Positions 1 through 8,443 of a stretch of DNA of 64,000 bases are shown here, piece after piece. The translations under genes were made by a program, and so were the position numbers. The notes under the pieces were generated by a model. It saw nothing but the letters and a program-made list of their open reading frames with translations. It was not told the origin of the DNA and did not search any database. The DNA comes from Streptomyces celluloflavus (GTDB lineage: Bacteria; Actinomycetota; Actinomycetes; Streptomycetales; Streptomycetaceae). Within the stretch, counting starts at the first letter, position 1, and the number at the start of each line of letters is the position of its first letter. The stretch spans positions 1-64,000 of the forward strand of contig JOEL01000032.1 of assembly GCA_000720995.1 (NCBI GenBank). Direction: 5' to 3'.

Positions 1-215
1 CCGCCCCCCGGGGGGGCGTCCCCGCCGGCCCCCTCTTCATGGGGGCCCCCACCCAGGCCCCCGCCTACGCAGAGGACGGCCGGGGCCTCTTCCTCATCGA
101 GGCCCTCACCGACCACGTCCACTACCGCAACCGCACGGGCCGCCGGGGCGCGGTGGTCAGCTTCGACAAGATCCTCAAGTGGCGGGAGGGAGCGGCGCTG
201 CCGATGGCGTCGTGA
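1..215 (+). CDS. C-terminal part of an ATP-binding (HATPase_c_2, anti-sigma-like) protein
   Basis: Partial gene; the start lies outside the window. The frame (codons from base 3) ends at TGA 213-215. The peptide has DGRGLFLIEAL, which looks like the G2 box of GHKL/RsbW-type anti-sigma kinases, followed by VVSFDKILKW near the end. Such proteins bind ATP and usually act on anti-anti-sigma factors in the cytoplasm. The last 15 codons and the stop lie inside the 50-bp repeat found again at 18255-18304, so this gene is the likely integration target and its reading frame is kept intact by insertion. The family call rests on the short G2-like motif only; the N box is outside the window. Confidence 0.6.
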   Translation, partial: APRGGVPAGPLFMGAPTQAPAYAEDGRGLFLIEALTDHVHYRNRTGRRGAVVSFDKILKWREGAALPMAS

Positions 216-219
216 GGGG
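170..219 (+). other. Left attachment site (attL) of the integrated element
   Basis: These 50 bp recur in direct orientation at 18255-18304 with two mismatches (16th and 22nd bases). The last 28 bp are identical. The core spans the last codons and stop of the ATP-binding gene. The tyrosine integrase gene ends 90 bp away and is transcribed towards it, the usual layout for actinobacterial integrative elements. The exact crossover point cannot be read from one sequence. Confidence 0.8.
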
Positions 220-307
220 TCGGGTGTGAGGGTCGAGCTCTGACCTGCTGAAACCCGCTGATCTGGGTTGATTGAGCGGCGACCGGGCAGTCCACCGCGG
301 ACTGCGA

Positions 308-1642
308 TCAGGCGGCCAGGGCACACGCAGGGCACATGGCGGAGGGTTCTGCCCCGGTCGGCGTGCCCTCGGAGTTCGCGGGTGCTGCGGTCGGAGTGTC
401 TGTGCCAGCTCGGGCGAATGCCGCATCCATCGCCCGTCGCGTACGGGACTCGCTGTTCGGCATCAGATGCGTGTACGTGCGCAGCGTGAAGCCGGCGTCC
501 GAGTGGCCGAGGTACTCGGACAGCGCCTTGATGCTCTCCCCGGCGTCGAGGAGGACGGACGCATAGGCGTGGCGGTAGGCGTGCATGCCGTCGTCGGGAG
601 CGGCGGCGTAGCGCGGTGAGCCCTTCTCACGCGGCGGGATGACTCCGGCGTCGGCGAGGGCGCCCTTCCAGACGTACTGGTTGAAGACGCTGCGGTGGTA
701 GGCGCGCCCCTGGTCGTCGATGAAGAGCAGCCGGTACGTGCGCGGCTCACCGTCGGGTTTGATCCACGGCAGCGCCACGGGCACCGGCGGGTACTCCTTC
801 ATATGGGCCTTGAGCGCGGCAGCGAGCCGGTCCGACATGGGGACGGTGCGAAGCCGATTGCCCTTGGGCGGGGCGAACACCATAGTCGAACGGACCAGCT
901 TGATCTGCTGGTTGATGTGAACCACGCCGCGGTCGAAGTCGAGTTCGTCCTCGCTGAAGCCGAACACCTCGCCCTGGCGCAGCCCGCAGCCGAACGCCAA
1001 CTTGCCCCCGCACTGCATGCGGTGGGGCAGCGCGGCGGTGACCGCGTGCACGCGCTCCAGACTCCACGGGATGATCTTCCGCTTCGGCTTGCTGGGTAGC
1101 TTGACCGAGCTGGACTTGCACGGATTCTTGGGCAGCAGCCCGTCCTCCACAGCGGCGTCCAGCATGGCGGAGAGTACGGAGTTGACCAGGCCGATGGTGG
1201 ACGCCTCAAGGTCGGCGCCCTGGAGCTTCTTCACCCAACTCTGGATGAGCGAAGGGCGGTTGAGGGCGCGCAGCTCCAGGTGGCCCAAGTGCGGCTCGAT
1301 GTGGTTGCGGACGATGCCCGTGTACGCGTCCACCGTGCCGATACCGGCGGTCGCGTCGCCGAGCCACTCGCGGGCGTACGTCTTGAGCGTCTTCTTCGCC
1401 TCCGTGGGGTCGACGTACTTGCCCTGGCGCAGGTCGTTGTCGACGGCTGCCGCAGCCGCCTCGGCGTCGACCTCGCGGTCGTAGTTCTCCTTGCGCTGCT
1501 TGCCGAACGGGTCGCGGTAGCGCAGCTGCCAGCGCTTGCCCTTGCCGTGGTCGGCCGTGGGGACCTTGCCCTTGTGCTCCGGGCACTCGTCGTCGCCTTT
1601 TTTGGGGAAGGTCTTGTGCCATCGGTCGTACACCTCAGCCAA
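308..1642 (-). CDS. int: Site-specific tyrosine recombinase (integrase)
   Basis: It catalyses integration and, with an excisionase, excision between attP and attB. About 444 residues. The N-terminal part contains VYDRWHKTF and a basic DNA-binding segment, then a SAM-like core-binding domain at about 95-200. The catalytic domain has GCGLRQGEV (first Arg), HAYRHAY (His354, Arg357), LGHSD (His380) and TLRTYTHL (Tyr390). The start chosen is TTG at 1642, because it gives the N-terminus MAEVYDRW expected for this Streptomyces family and has AGGGGG upstream. An upstream in-frame ATG (1738) would add a proline-rich tail that overlaps the XRE gene. It overlaps the XRE stop by 8 nt, so the two genes are probably cotranscribed. 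Confidence 0.93.
   Translation of the reverse strand: MAEVYDRWHKTFPKKGDDECPEHKGKVPTADHGKGKRWQLRYRDPFGKQRKENYDREVDAEAAAAAVDNDLRQGKYVDPTEAKKTLKTYAREWLGDATAGIGTVDAYTGIVRNHIEPHLGHLELRALNRPSLIQSWVKKLQGADLEASTIGLVNSVLSAMLDAAVEDGLLPKNPCKSSSVKLPSKPKRKIIPWSLERVHAVTAALPHRMQCGGKLAFGCGLRQGEVFGFSEDELDFDRGVVHINQQIKLVRSTMVFAPPKGNRLRTVPMSDRLAAALKAHMKEYPPVPVALPWIKPDGEPRTYRLLFIDDQGRAYHRSVFNQYVWKGALADAGVIPPREKGSPRYAAAPDDGMHAYRHAYASVLLDAGESIKALSEYLGHSDAGFTLRTYTHLMPNSESRTRRAMDAAFARAGTDTPTAAPANSEGTPTGAEPSAMCPACALAA
317..336 (+). repeat. Integrase arm-type site candidate, left end
   Basis: This 20-bp sequence contains AGGGCACA twice and matches 18127-18146 near the right end with one mismatch, in the same orientation. 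It lies inside the extreme 3' end of the integrase gene and encodes part of its Cys-containing tail. Paired repeats just inside both att cores suit arm-type binding sites for the integrase N-terminal domain. The role is inferred from position only. Confidence 0.5.
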
Positions 1643-1952
1643 GGAGGGCCCCCTGTATGCGGTTGAGGGTCCGGGCTGCGGAGGGAGAGACGACGCCGTG
1701 GGCTGTCCACGAGGGCAGCAAGGCAGCTGGCGGCACACCGAGGGCGGTGGCGATGGCGACGAGGTCGTCTACGTCGCAGCGGCGTCGGCCGCGTTCAGTG
1801 CGGCTGAGGGCGGTGTTGGTTATGGGGCGCCCGAGGGCGGTGCAGCGCTCGGCGAGCTGCTGCTGGGAGAGGCCGCGCGCGAGGCGCAGGCGCTCGATAT
1901 TGCGCGCGGTTCGGATTCCGGCGGGGCCTATTTCAATTGGTCGGGTAGCCAT
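1635..1952 (-). CDS. XRE-type helix-turn-helix regulator of the element
   Basis: 105 residues from ATG 1952; an in-frame ATG at 1985 is also possible. A HTH_3 domain is visible: RLARGLSQQQLAERC, then ITNTALSRTERG as the recognition region, then the third-helix segment VDDLVAIATALGVPP. Such proteins bind DNA as dimers and typically repress excision or transfer genes. It sits upstream of the integrase with overlapping ends and is divergent from the excisionase-like gene at 2375, so it probably controls the 420-bp region between them. No operator could be defined with confidence. Confidence 0.8.
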   Translation of the reverse strand: MATRPIEIGPAGIRTARNIERLRLARGLSQQQLAERCTALGRPITNTALSRTERGRRRCDVDDLVAIATALGVPPAALLPSWTAHGVVSPSAARTLNRIQGALLG

Positions 1953-2374
1953 GACGGATAGCTGTAACTCGAAAAGACCGGCCATGGCAAGGGGTTGCTC
2001 AAGCATCCTGGAAAACTTTTTGGCGCCGGTTATTTAGGCAGCTCGGCGAAGCCGGATTTTCATGGTATGGTCCCGCGCTGCGAAATCGGGGAGGCGTCTG
2101 ATGGCCTCCGGTCTGGGGGGTCGTGGTGGTTCTGGCCTGGTGCTTCGGTGCCGGCTGGCATGCTCCGCGGGGTGGAGATGATCCGGGAAGAAGCCAGGCG
2201 GAGCCTCTCGCTTTCCGGCGTGATTTCGGCAACCGGGGATTCGGGTCTACGGTTTTGATCCCACTCGGTGAAGTGCCGTTTGGTGCGGCCGTGAAATTTC
2301 CGCACAATGCCGCTGGACGTCGCAGGCAACCTGTGGCTGTCTTGTCCATCCCGCCATTCCCGTGAAGGAGCCCC
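1953..2374. promoter_or_regulatory. Divergent control region between XRE/int and xis
   Basis: These 422 bp separate the leftward XRE-int pair from the rightward xis-like gene. The stretch 2005-2060 is poorer in GC than its surroundings (runs such as aactttttgg and gttatttagg), as expected for promoters. No convincing ORF with Streptomyces codon bias was found. No sigma-70 hexamers could be assigned firmly. Confidence 0.4.
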
Positions 2375-2605
2375 TTGCCCCGAAACCCCCACCCCGCAGC
2401 CGATGCCGGTGGTGCGGGCCGTGCGCCGCTGGCCACGCCGGAGGAGGTCGCGGTCTACCTCGGCGTGCCGGTGAAGACCCTCTACCAGTGGCGCCACCGC
2501 CGGATCGGCCCGAACGCCCTCAAGGTCGGCCGACACCTCCGCTACCGCTGGACGGAGGTGGATGCGTGGCTTACTGCCCAGTCCGCGTACGACCTCACGG
2601 CGTAG
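2375..2605 (+). CDS. xis: Excisionase-like helix-turn-helix protein
   Basis: 76 residues, starting at TTG 2375 with GAAGGAG at 2364-2370. The sequence has the MerR-like excisionase fold of HTH_17: ATPEEVAVYLGVPVKTLYQW for the HTH, a wing with GRHLRYRW, and VDAWL at the end. Proteins of this kind bend DNA at att sites and bias recombination towards excision, or act as activators of element genes. Its place between the integrase block and the DUF3631 gene supports the excisionase role; the regulator alternative cannot be excluded from sequence. Confidence 0.8.
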   Translation: MPRNPHPAADAGGAGRAPLATPEEVAVYLGVPVKTLYQWRHRRIGPNALKVGRHLRYRWTEVDAWLTAQSAYDLTA

Positions 2606-2623
2606 CCGGCGCCGGAGCAGCGC

Positions 2624-2651
2624 GGCCCTCGGCGCGCCAACGCCGAGGGCC
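2624..2651 (+). terminator. Hairpin terminator after xis
   Basis: A perfect 11-bp inverted repeat (ggccctcggcg / cgccgagggcc) with a 6-nt loop lies 18 bp after the xis stop. There is no T tract, which is usual for actinobacteria. Confidence 0.65.
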
Positions 2652-2744
2652 GGAGATTCCCCTGCGCAGCACCCATCCCTGAACGAACGAGCCTGCAAGG
2701 GGCGGGACCTAGCCCGTCCTGCCCCTTGCCAGAGAGGAACGTCT

Positions 2745-4408
2745 ATGGAGGACCCTATGTCCCCCAACACCACGGACACATCCCCCACGGTCTGGCCCAC
2801 GGCCGCAATCCCCGGCCAGGGCATCCCCCAGCGTCGCGGGGACCAGGCGGATACACAGCCCCCTGCACCGGAAGGTGCGAAGCGATCGGCGGGCGTGGAA
2901 GCGCGCGGGAACCAGCGTGCCGCTGACGCGGCGGCGGGGGACCGTCCCCGCAATGTGCCCGGTCCCCGAAAGCCGCGGTCCCGATCTCCACGTCCGCTGG
3001 AAACGTGCAGGACAGCGGCGCGAAAACGGGGACCGCTCCCCAAGATGCGGGCGTTGCACCAGGGGACCGCAACGGGGACCGTGAGCCTGATCCGCGGCAG
3101 TCGCTGGGGACCGGCGGTCCCGTGGAGGAGACCGTGCAGCACAACGCCTCGGTCCCCGATGAGGGATCGGGCATCGGGGACCATTGAAGGTGCCGGCGTC
3201 GAGGCAGCCGGTGACGGTGCCGCGCTGCTGGATGAGTTGCGGGCGGCGATCGGCAAGTACGTGGTGCTGCCCAGCCAGGAGGCGCTGACCGCGGTCACTC
3301 TGTGGGTGGCGGCCACGCACATCCAGACCGCTCTGCAGCACGCGCCCCGCCTGGCGGTGATAAGTGCGACCAAGGGATGCGGCAAGTCCCGCGTGCTGGA
3401 CGTGCTCTACGAGACGGTCCACGACCCGATGATGACGGTGAACACCTCTCCGGCGGTCGTCTTCCGCACGATCGGCAAGATCCCGCCCACCTTGTTGGTG
3501 GACGAGGCGGACACCATCTTCGGCCCCAAGGCGAGTGGCGACAGCGAGATCCTGCGCGGTCTGCTGAACGCGGGCCATCAGCGCAACCGGCCCGCCTGGC
3601 GGATCTCAGGTCCGGAACACAAGCCCACCCCGTTCCCACCTTCGCGATGGCCGCGATCGCGGGGATCGGTGACCTGCCCGACACCATCACAGACCGGTCG
3701 GTCGTGCTGCGGATACAAAAGCGCAAGCCCGGCGAGAAGGTCGCCCCGTTCCGCTCGCGGTACGCAGCACCTGAACTCAACGCGCTGCGCGGCCGGCTGG
3801 CCGCCTGGCTGGGGCCGCTGCGGAGCACGGCGGCCCGTACGGTGCCGCAGATGCCGGTGGAGGACCGGGCGGCGGATACCTGGGAGCCGCTGGTCATCAT
3901 CGCCGACCTGGCCGGCGGTCACTGGCCCGCCCAGGCCCGTGCCGCGTGCGTGGCCATGACCCGCTTCGAGGCGGTCCAGGACGAGCAGACCAACGTGAAG
4001 GTGCGGCTGCTGCGCGACATCCACCGCATCTTCGAGCGGGCGAACAACCCCGAGGTCCTGTCCAGCCAGGACCTGGTCGCCGCGCTGATCCAGAACGCCG
4101 ATGCCCCGTGGGCGGAACACGGCAATAAGGGACTGAACGCCCACCACCTGGGCTTCCTGCTGCGGGACTTCGACATCCGCCCGGCAAACTACCGCTTCGC
4201 GGGCGGCAGGCAGGCCAAGGCGTACACACGCAACCGGTTCCTGGACGGCTGGGCCCGCCACTGCCCCCACCTCACCGGGGCGACATCCGAGCCCGCACAC
4301 GGCGGCGCGCCTGCCTGTCCGGCCCAGGGCAAGCCGCCTGCCGCCCCGGCAGGTTCGTTGCCCGTCGGCCCGCCAGGTGGTCCCTCCAGGGCGAAGCGAA
4401 CTCTCTGA
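2745..4408 (+). pseudogene. DUF3631 P-loop ATPase, frameshifted
   Basis: The family is common in Streptomyces integrative elements next to mobilization genes and resembles replication or helicase-type ATPases; its exact role is not established. Frame one runs from ATG 2745 (AGAGAGG upstream). It holds a low-complexity 145-residue N-terminus, then DGAALLDELRAAIGKY, Walker A KGCGKS (residues about 210-215) and Walker B TLLVDEADTIF. After GPEHKPTPF the frame is lost. The expected continuation, TFAMAAIAGIGDLPDTI to the end at 4408, is in the next frame. One missing C in the run at 3634-3640 explains it. The N-terminus is Arg-rich and unlike normal coding, and the DNA there carries the GGGGACC repeats. 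The true start may be nearer 3159, or the N-terminus may contain a second indel. Confidence 0.75.
2838..3182. repeat. Iteron-like cluster of GGGGACC motifs
   Basis: Nine exact copies of GGGGACC occur in 345 bp: forward at 2838, 2937, 3028, 3062, 3074, 3106 and 3176, and reversed at 2961 and 3151. Seven extend to the 8-mer GGGGACCG. Two further one-mismatch copies lie near 2976 and 3115. This is far above chance for a 7-mer. Clusters of 8-bp repeats serve as replication iterons or as recognition sites for Streptomyces transfer proteins. The cluster lies just upstream of the DUF3631 ATPase domain. Confidence 0.7.
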
Positions 4409-4597
4409 TCCCACCAGGGGCGTAGTCCGTAGCAGTGCGTCGCAACCGTCCCCGCGCAGGTCAGCGCGGGGACGGACTTTCTCGCCGGGACGCTCTTCTC
4501 CGTACCTGGGCTCGTGTCCGTACCTGTGCTGACCAGGCATGGGACGCATGCAACGGACGTGACACAGCCCCACCCCCATTGCCACTGGAGCACCACC
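4409..4597 (+). other. Candidate oriT / leader with perfect hairpin upstream of mob genes
   Basis: A perfect 12-bp inverted repeat with a 6-nt loop occupies 4446-4475. It is preceded by gcagtgcgtcgc (4433-4444), which resembles the AGTGCG nick-proximal core of some MOBQ/MOBP origins. It also carries GGGGACGG, close to the GGGGACCG repeats. The position directly before mobC and the relaxase suits an origin of transfer. A terminator for the DUF3631 gene is the alternative. Confidence 0.4.
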
Positions 4598-5323
4598 ATG
4601 CACACTGACAACGACACCGACCCCGCGTCCTCCCGCCGCTGGGGATGGTTCGGCCTGGCCCGACGAACAGCAGCAAGCTGGAGCGAACGAGCCTCTAACG
4701 AGGCTTCGTCCGCGCTTGCCCCCGCCCCAGGGGTGGCGGAGGAAGAGGGGGCCGGGCGCCAGCGGGCACCCGAGCCTGGGGAGGGGAAGGCCGAGCCCAA
4801 CGCCGCGCCCCACGCCGACAGCGCCGAGCACCCCGCTGTCCCGCATGCCGGCGTGCCTGCCGATGAACGACTGCCTGTCGAGCAGCCCTCGTGGCGTGAG
4901 CCTGACGCCCCGGTGCTGCCCACGCGGATGAACCGCAAGCGCACCACCGAGAAGCGCGACCGAGACAAGACCATCCGCTTCACCGCGACCGCCGTACAGA
5001 CCATCGGTGACGAAGCCAAGCGGCGCGGCCAGACGTTCGCCGGGTTCGTCGGCGATGCCGCGCTCGCGGTCGCGCTAGGCAAGGCGAACATGGTCGGCAG
5101 CCCAGAGGACGACCCCATCCGCCCGCTGGTGGAAGCCATCGAGGCACACACCAAGGCGCTGAACCGGATCGGCACCAACCTCAACCAGATCACCATGGCC
5201 GTCCACTCCGGTGCGATACCCGAGCGCACCGAGGCCGTACTCGACCACATCGAGCAAGCCGCCGCGGCCAGTTACCGGCTGATGGACCAGCTCGTAGAGG
5301 AAGGTGCCGCTCATGGTGCCTGA
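4598..5323 (+). CDS. mobC: MobC-like relaxosome accessory protein
   Basis: 241 residues from ATG 4598 with CTGGAG seven bases upstream. The first 110 residues are disordered (Pro, Glu and Ala rich). The C-terminal half starts with RMNRKRTTEKRDRDKTI and has a ribbon-helix-helix-like stretch IRFTATAVQTIGDEAKRRG. It then carries the MobC signature region ALNRIGTNLNQITMAVHSG near residue 200. MobC proteins bind oriT and help the relaxase melt and nick DNA. The gene overlaps the relaxase start by 11 nt, so the two are translationally coupled. Confidence 0.82.
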   Translation: MHTDNDTDPASSRRWGWFGLARRTAASWSERASNEASSALAPAPGVAEEEGAGRQRAPEPGEGKAEPNAAPHADSAEHPAVPHAGVPADERLPVEQPSWREPDAPVLPTRMNRKRTTEKRDRDKTIRFTATAVQTIGDEAKRRGQTFAGFVGDAALAVALGKANMVGSPEDDPIRPLVEAIEAHTKALNRIGTNLNQITMAVHSGAIPERTEAVLDHIEQAAAASYRLMDQLVEEGAAHGA

Positions 5324-6989
5324 CGTCTCCACCGGCTCCGATACCCGCGGACTGATCGCTTACCTCTTCGGCCCCGGTCGCCGCGACGAACACACCGACC
5401 CCCACATCGTCGCCGCCTGGGACCTCACCGGCGCCCCGGACCCCGGCCGCGACCCCGAAGTCACCTACACCCAACTCGCCAACCGTCTCGACCACCACGT
5501 CGACCTGCGCACGCGCGAGCTGGGCGGCAAGAAGCCGCCGCAGCACGTGTGGCACTGTCCGGTGCGCACCGCGCCGGGTGACCGCTACCTGACCGATGCC
5601 GAGTGGGCCGAGGTCGCCCGCCGCGTCGTCGCCGCCACTGGCATCGCGCCCGAGGGCGACGAGAAAGCCTGCCGGTGGATCGCAGTACGGCACGCGGATG
5701 ACCACATCCACATCCTGGCCACCAGCGTCCGGGCCGATGGCCGCCGGCCTCGGACGAACCGGGACGGCTGGCGGGCCCAGAAGGAGTGCCGCAGGATCGA
5801 GGCCGAGTTCGGGTTGCGCCGCCTGAAGTCCGGCGACCTCACCGCGCCCCGCACGCCGACCGGGGCAGAGCGGGCCAAGGCTGAGCGCCTGGGGCAGGAC
5901 GTGACCGCGCGGGAGTGGCTGCGCGAGCAGGCGTACGCGGTCGCCGCCTCCGTACGCAGCATCGACGAGTACTTCACCGTGCTGGGCTCGCTCGGCATCC
6001 AGGTCAAGCCGCGCATCAGCGCCAAGACCGGCGAAGTGGACGGCTACAGCCTGACCGCACCCGGCGACACCATCTGGTACGGCGGCTCCAAACTCGCCCC
6101 CGACCTGTCCTACAACCGCCTGACCGAACGCCTCCCCACCCAGGAGGTGGCCGACCGACCCCAGCAGGTGGCGGACCCAGCCGGCTCGTGGCGCCGTACC
6201 GAATCCGCCGTGCGCACGGCGCGCACGGTTCTCGACGCGGGCGACGACGCCGTGGCCCAAGGGCACCTGGAAGCCTACGGTGACATCCTGCACAACCTCG
6301 CCCGCGCCACACCCGGCCCGCACCAGGAGCAACTGCAAGCGGCAGCCCAGGCGTTCAACCGCGCCCGCCGCTCGGCGATCCGGGCCGACCACCAAGCCGC
6401 CACCGAACTGCGCCGAGCCGCCAAGGAACTCGCGTACGCCCCCAACCTTCCCGGTGGCCTGGCCATCGCTGTGGTCTTCGCGGCCCTGCACGTGGCCCGC
6501 GCCGCCGCCAAGTGGCACGCACAGCGCGGCCACGAACAGCAGGCCGCCGCAGCCGAACAAGCCGTCCGCCACCTGCAGGACAGCTACCGCCAAGCGGCCG
6601 AGCCGGTCCTGGCGGACCTCACCCGCCGTGCACCCCGCCCTGCCACAGCCCGGCAATTCGAGGCAGACGTGCGGGCAGCTGTCCCCGACCACGCCGACCG
6701 CATCCTTGCCGACCCTGCCTGGCACGCCCTGGCCACCACCCTCGCCCGCGCCGAGACCGCCGGCCACCGCCCCCGCCACCTCCTGGCCGAAGTGGCCGCC
6801 CACCGAGAACTCGACACCGCAGAACGGCCCGCCGAAGTCCTCAACTGGCGCATCACCGCCCAGCCGAACAGGCGCGCACAGGCCGCCCGCGCCAGCAGCA
6901 CCTGCCGCACCGCACGCACCACGCTCACACCACAGCCCGCACCCGCGGCGATGGGCGAACAGCTCGCGGATCGCCGCCGACGTCGATGA
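5313..6989 (+). CDS. Relaxase / mobilization nuclease
   Basis: 558 residues from ATG 5313 (GAGGAAGG upstream, inside the end of mobC). It nicks one strand at oriT and pilots it into the recipient. The metal-binding three-histidine motif reads RHADDHIHI (His127, His131, His133), and the N-terminus has the small-domain pattern DTRGLIAYLFGPGR seen in Streptomyces relaxases. Residues about 190-330 form the rest of the nuclease region (TAREWLREQAYAVAAS). The C-terminal half is Ala-rich and helical with one hydrophobic stretch, LAIAVVFAALHVARA. The last 40 residues look disordered. No TraB/FtsK translocase is in the window, so the element is mobilizable rather than self-transmissible as seen here. 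Confidence 0.88.
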   Translation: MVPDVSTGSDTRGLIAYLFGPGRRDEHTDPHIVAAWDLTGAPDPGRDPEVTYTQLANRLDHHVDLRTRELGGKKPPQHVWHCPVRTAPGDRYLTDAEWAEVARRVVAATGIAPEGDEKACRWIAVRHADDHIHILATSVRADGRRPRTNRDGWRAQKECRRIEAEFGLRRLKSGDLTAPRTPTGAERAKAERLGQDVTAREWLREQAYAVAASVRSIDEYFTVLGSLGIQVKPRISAKTGEVDGYSLTAPGDTIWYGGSKLAPDLSYNRLTERLPTQEVADRPQQVADPAGSWRRTESAVRTARTVLDAGDDAVAQGHLEAYGDILHNLARATPGPHQEQLQAAAQAFNRARRSAIRADHQAATELRRAAKELAYAPNLPGGLAIAVVFAALHVARAAAKWHAQRGHEQQAAAAEQAVRHLQDSYRQAAEPVLADLTRRAPRPATARQFEADVRAAVPDHADRILADPAWHALATTLARAETAGHRPRHLLAEVAAHRELDTAERPAEVLNWRITAQPNRRAQAARASSTCRTARTTLTPQPAPAAMGEQLADRRRRR

Positions 6990-7007
6990 CGAACACGGCC
7001 TGCCTCT

Positions 7008-7532
7008 TCAGCTCGACCTGGCCGAGGACAGCGCGGCCACGAGCTCGTCCTGATCGCCGGTGTAGACGATCACCTCTTCGTCTTCGGCCGGTGGGTCGAA
7101 GCGGGCGAAGAAGTCGTCGAGTGCTTCGGGTGTCACGGTGAGGGCATTGGCGTCCTCACGTTGGTTGCGCTCGGTGAGGCGCCGGAGCAGTTCCTCCCGG
7201 TCGGCGGGGAGGTAGACGACGAGGGGGTGGCCGCCCGCTTCACGGGCGGCTTGCCTCCAGGCGTCGCGGGCGCTACGGCGCCACAGCCCATGGTCGAGGA
7301 CGACGTCGTGACCGGCCTCGATCTCCTTGATGAACCGCTCCCGGGTCGCCTCGACGACAGGGCGTTCGCGCTCGAAGTAGGTGTGCTCGGGATAGTCCAC
7401 GCCGTACCGGCCGTGGAGGCGGTGCACCTCCTCGTCCACGGACAGCCGGATGTAGCCGTGGTCGGCCAGGGTCTTGGCGACGGTGGTCTTCCCGGAGCCG
7501 GTCAGGCCGACGAGAAGAACGGCGAGGGGCAC
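7008..7532 (-). CDS. Small P-loop kinase (AAA_33 type)
   Basis: 174 residues from GTG 7532 (GAAGGGA upstream). Walker A is GLTGSGKTT, followed by LSVDEEVHRLHGRYG and the Walker B-like DVVLDHGLWRRSARD. A lid-like arginine stretch reads EELLRRLTERNQRED. These features match the AAA_33/zeta-like family, which phosphorylates small molecules such as sugars, nucleosides or antibiotics. The substrate is not evident. It is the last gene of the leftward glycosyltransferase operon (44-bp gap) and could modify the glycosylated product or confer self-resistance. It ends 18 bp from the convergent relaxase gene. Confidence 0.75.
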   Translation of the reverse strand: MPLAVLLVGLTGSGKTTVAKTLADHGYIRLSVDEEVHRLHGRYGVDYPEHTYFERERPVVEATRERFIKEIEAGHDVVLDHGLWRRSARDAWRQAAREAGGHPLVVYLPADREELLRRLTERNQREDANALTVTPEALDDFFARFDPPAEDEEVIVYTGDQDELVAALSSARSS

Positions 7533-7576
7533 GTGGTCATCCCTTCTGTGAGGTATCCGCGAGCTGGGCATTCTCT

Positions 7577-8443
7577 CTAATCCTGGCCGGTGTGCGCGTA
7601 CGGCCGCCAGGTGGTGAAGATGCTGCGGGCCTCGTCAGGCCAGCTGAAGGGCATCCGGTCCAGGCTGACCCGGCGGAAGGCGAACCGCGGGTCGCTGGTG
7701 TTGATCACGCCCCGATGCTGGCCGACGTGGGCGAGCAGGCGGCTGGCCTCGTCTCGGACGGCTGGCGTCTGTTCCTGCCAGGTGCCGGAGGTGAAGTGGT
7801 GGACGCGTCGTCGGAGGTCGTCCAGGATGCCCGAGCGCCACTTGAAGTGGTGAACCGCGCAGATGCGGTCGGTGTCCGGCCGGCGACCGGGTGCCCGGTG
7901 GTTTCCGGAGGCCACAGTGACGTCGTGGCGGGCGAGGACGATCTTTCGGGGGTCGCCGTGCAGGAGCCGGTGGGTGAGGTGGCCGCCGAGGGGGTAGGCG
8001 AGGTCGAGTCCGTCTTCGGGGCTCCAGCCGGCCAGGTGTCCGCCCGCGGCCACGCGGTCGAGCATCAGCCCACCGACCACGCGGTGGCCGGACCTCTCGG
8101 CCTGGGTGATGACCTCCGGGAGCGGGGCGGGGTACTGCTGGAACTCGTCGGCGTCGGCGAGCAGATGCCAGCCCGGTCCGGCCTTGTGGCGAAGAGCGTC
8201 GCGGAGCTGGGTGTTGGTGTGCTCGTGCCACGGGCCGGTGCTGGTGCCGGTGGGAATGATGCCCAGCTCGCGGCTGGCGGCCTGGAGTTCGTGCCGACGG
8301 GCGTCGGGGACGTGATCGGGGAAGTGGAAGGCGATCAGGATTCGCTCGATGCCCAGCCGCTGGTAGTGGCGGACCCAGGCGGTCAGTAGAGGCGGCTCGA
8401 CGGGGCCGATGACGGCGATCAGAGCGGGAGGCGTGCTCAGCAT
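7577..8443 (-). CDS. Glycosyltransferase, GT2/GT92-like
   Basis: 288 residues from ATG 8443 (GAAGGAG upstream), overlapping the previous gene stop by 7 nt. The N-terminus reads LIAVIGPVEPPLLTAWVRHY, then QRLGIERILIAFHFPD. This is the pattern of GT92/GT2-like enzymes, where the glycan-transfer domain starts with a call to move towards an acceptor chain. The metal-binding DxD-like motif is LLADADEFQQYP near residue 120. Acceptor and sugar donor cannot be predicted. It belongs to the leftward four-gene glycosyl operon of the element. Confidence 0.75.
   Translation of the reverse strand: MLSTPPALIAVIGPVEPPLLTAWVRHYQRLGIERILIAFHFPDHVPDARRHELQAASRELGIIPTGTSTGPWHEHTNTQLRDALRHKAGPGWHLLADADEFQQYPAPLPEVITQAERSGHRVVGGLMLDRVAAGGHLAGWSPEDGLDLAYPLGGHLTHRLLHGDPRKIVLARHDVTVASGNHRAPGRRPDTDRICAVHHFKWRSGILDDLRRRVHHFTSGTWQEQTPAVRDEASRLLAHVGQHRGVINTSDPRFAFRRVSLDRMPFSWPDEARSIFTTWRPYAHTGQD

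Noticed and set aside
1653-1738. Integrase start at ATG 1738
   Set aside because: It would add 32 Pro/Cys-rich residues that overlap the XRE coding sequence. TTG 1642 has a good ribosome site and the family N-terminus.
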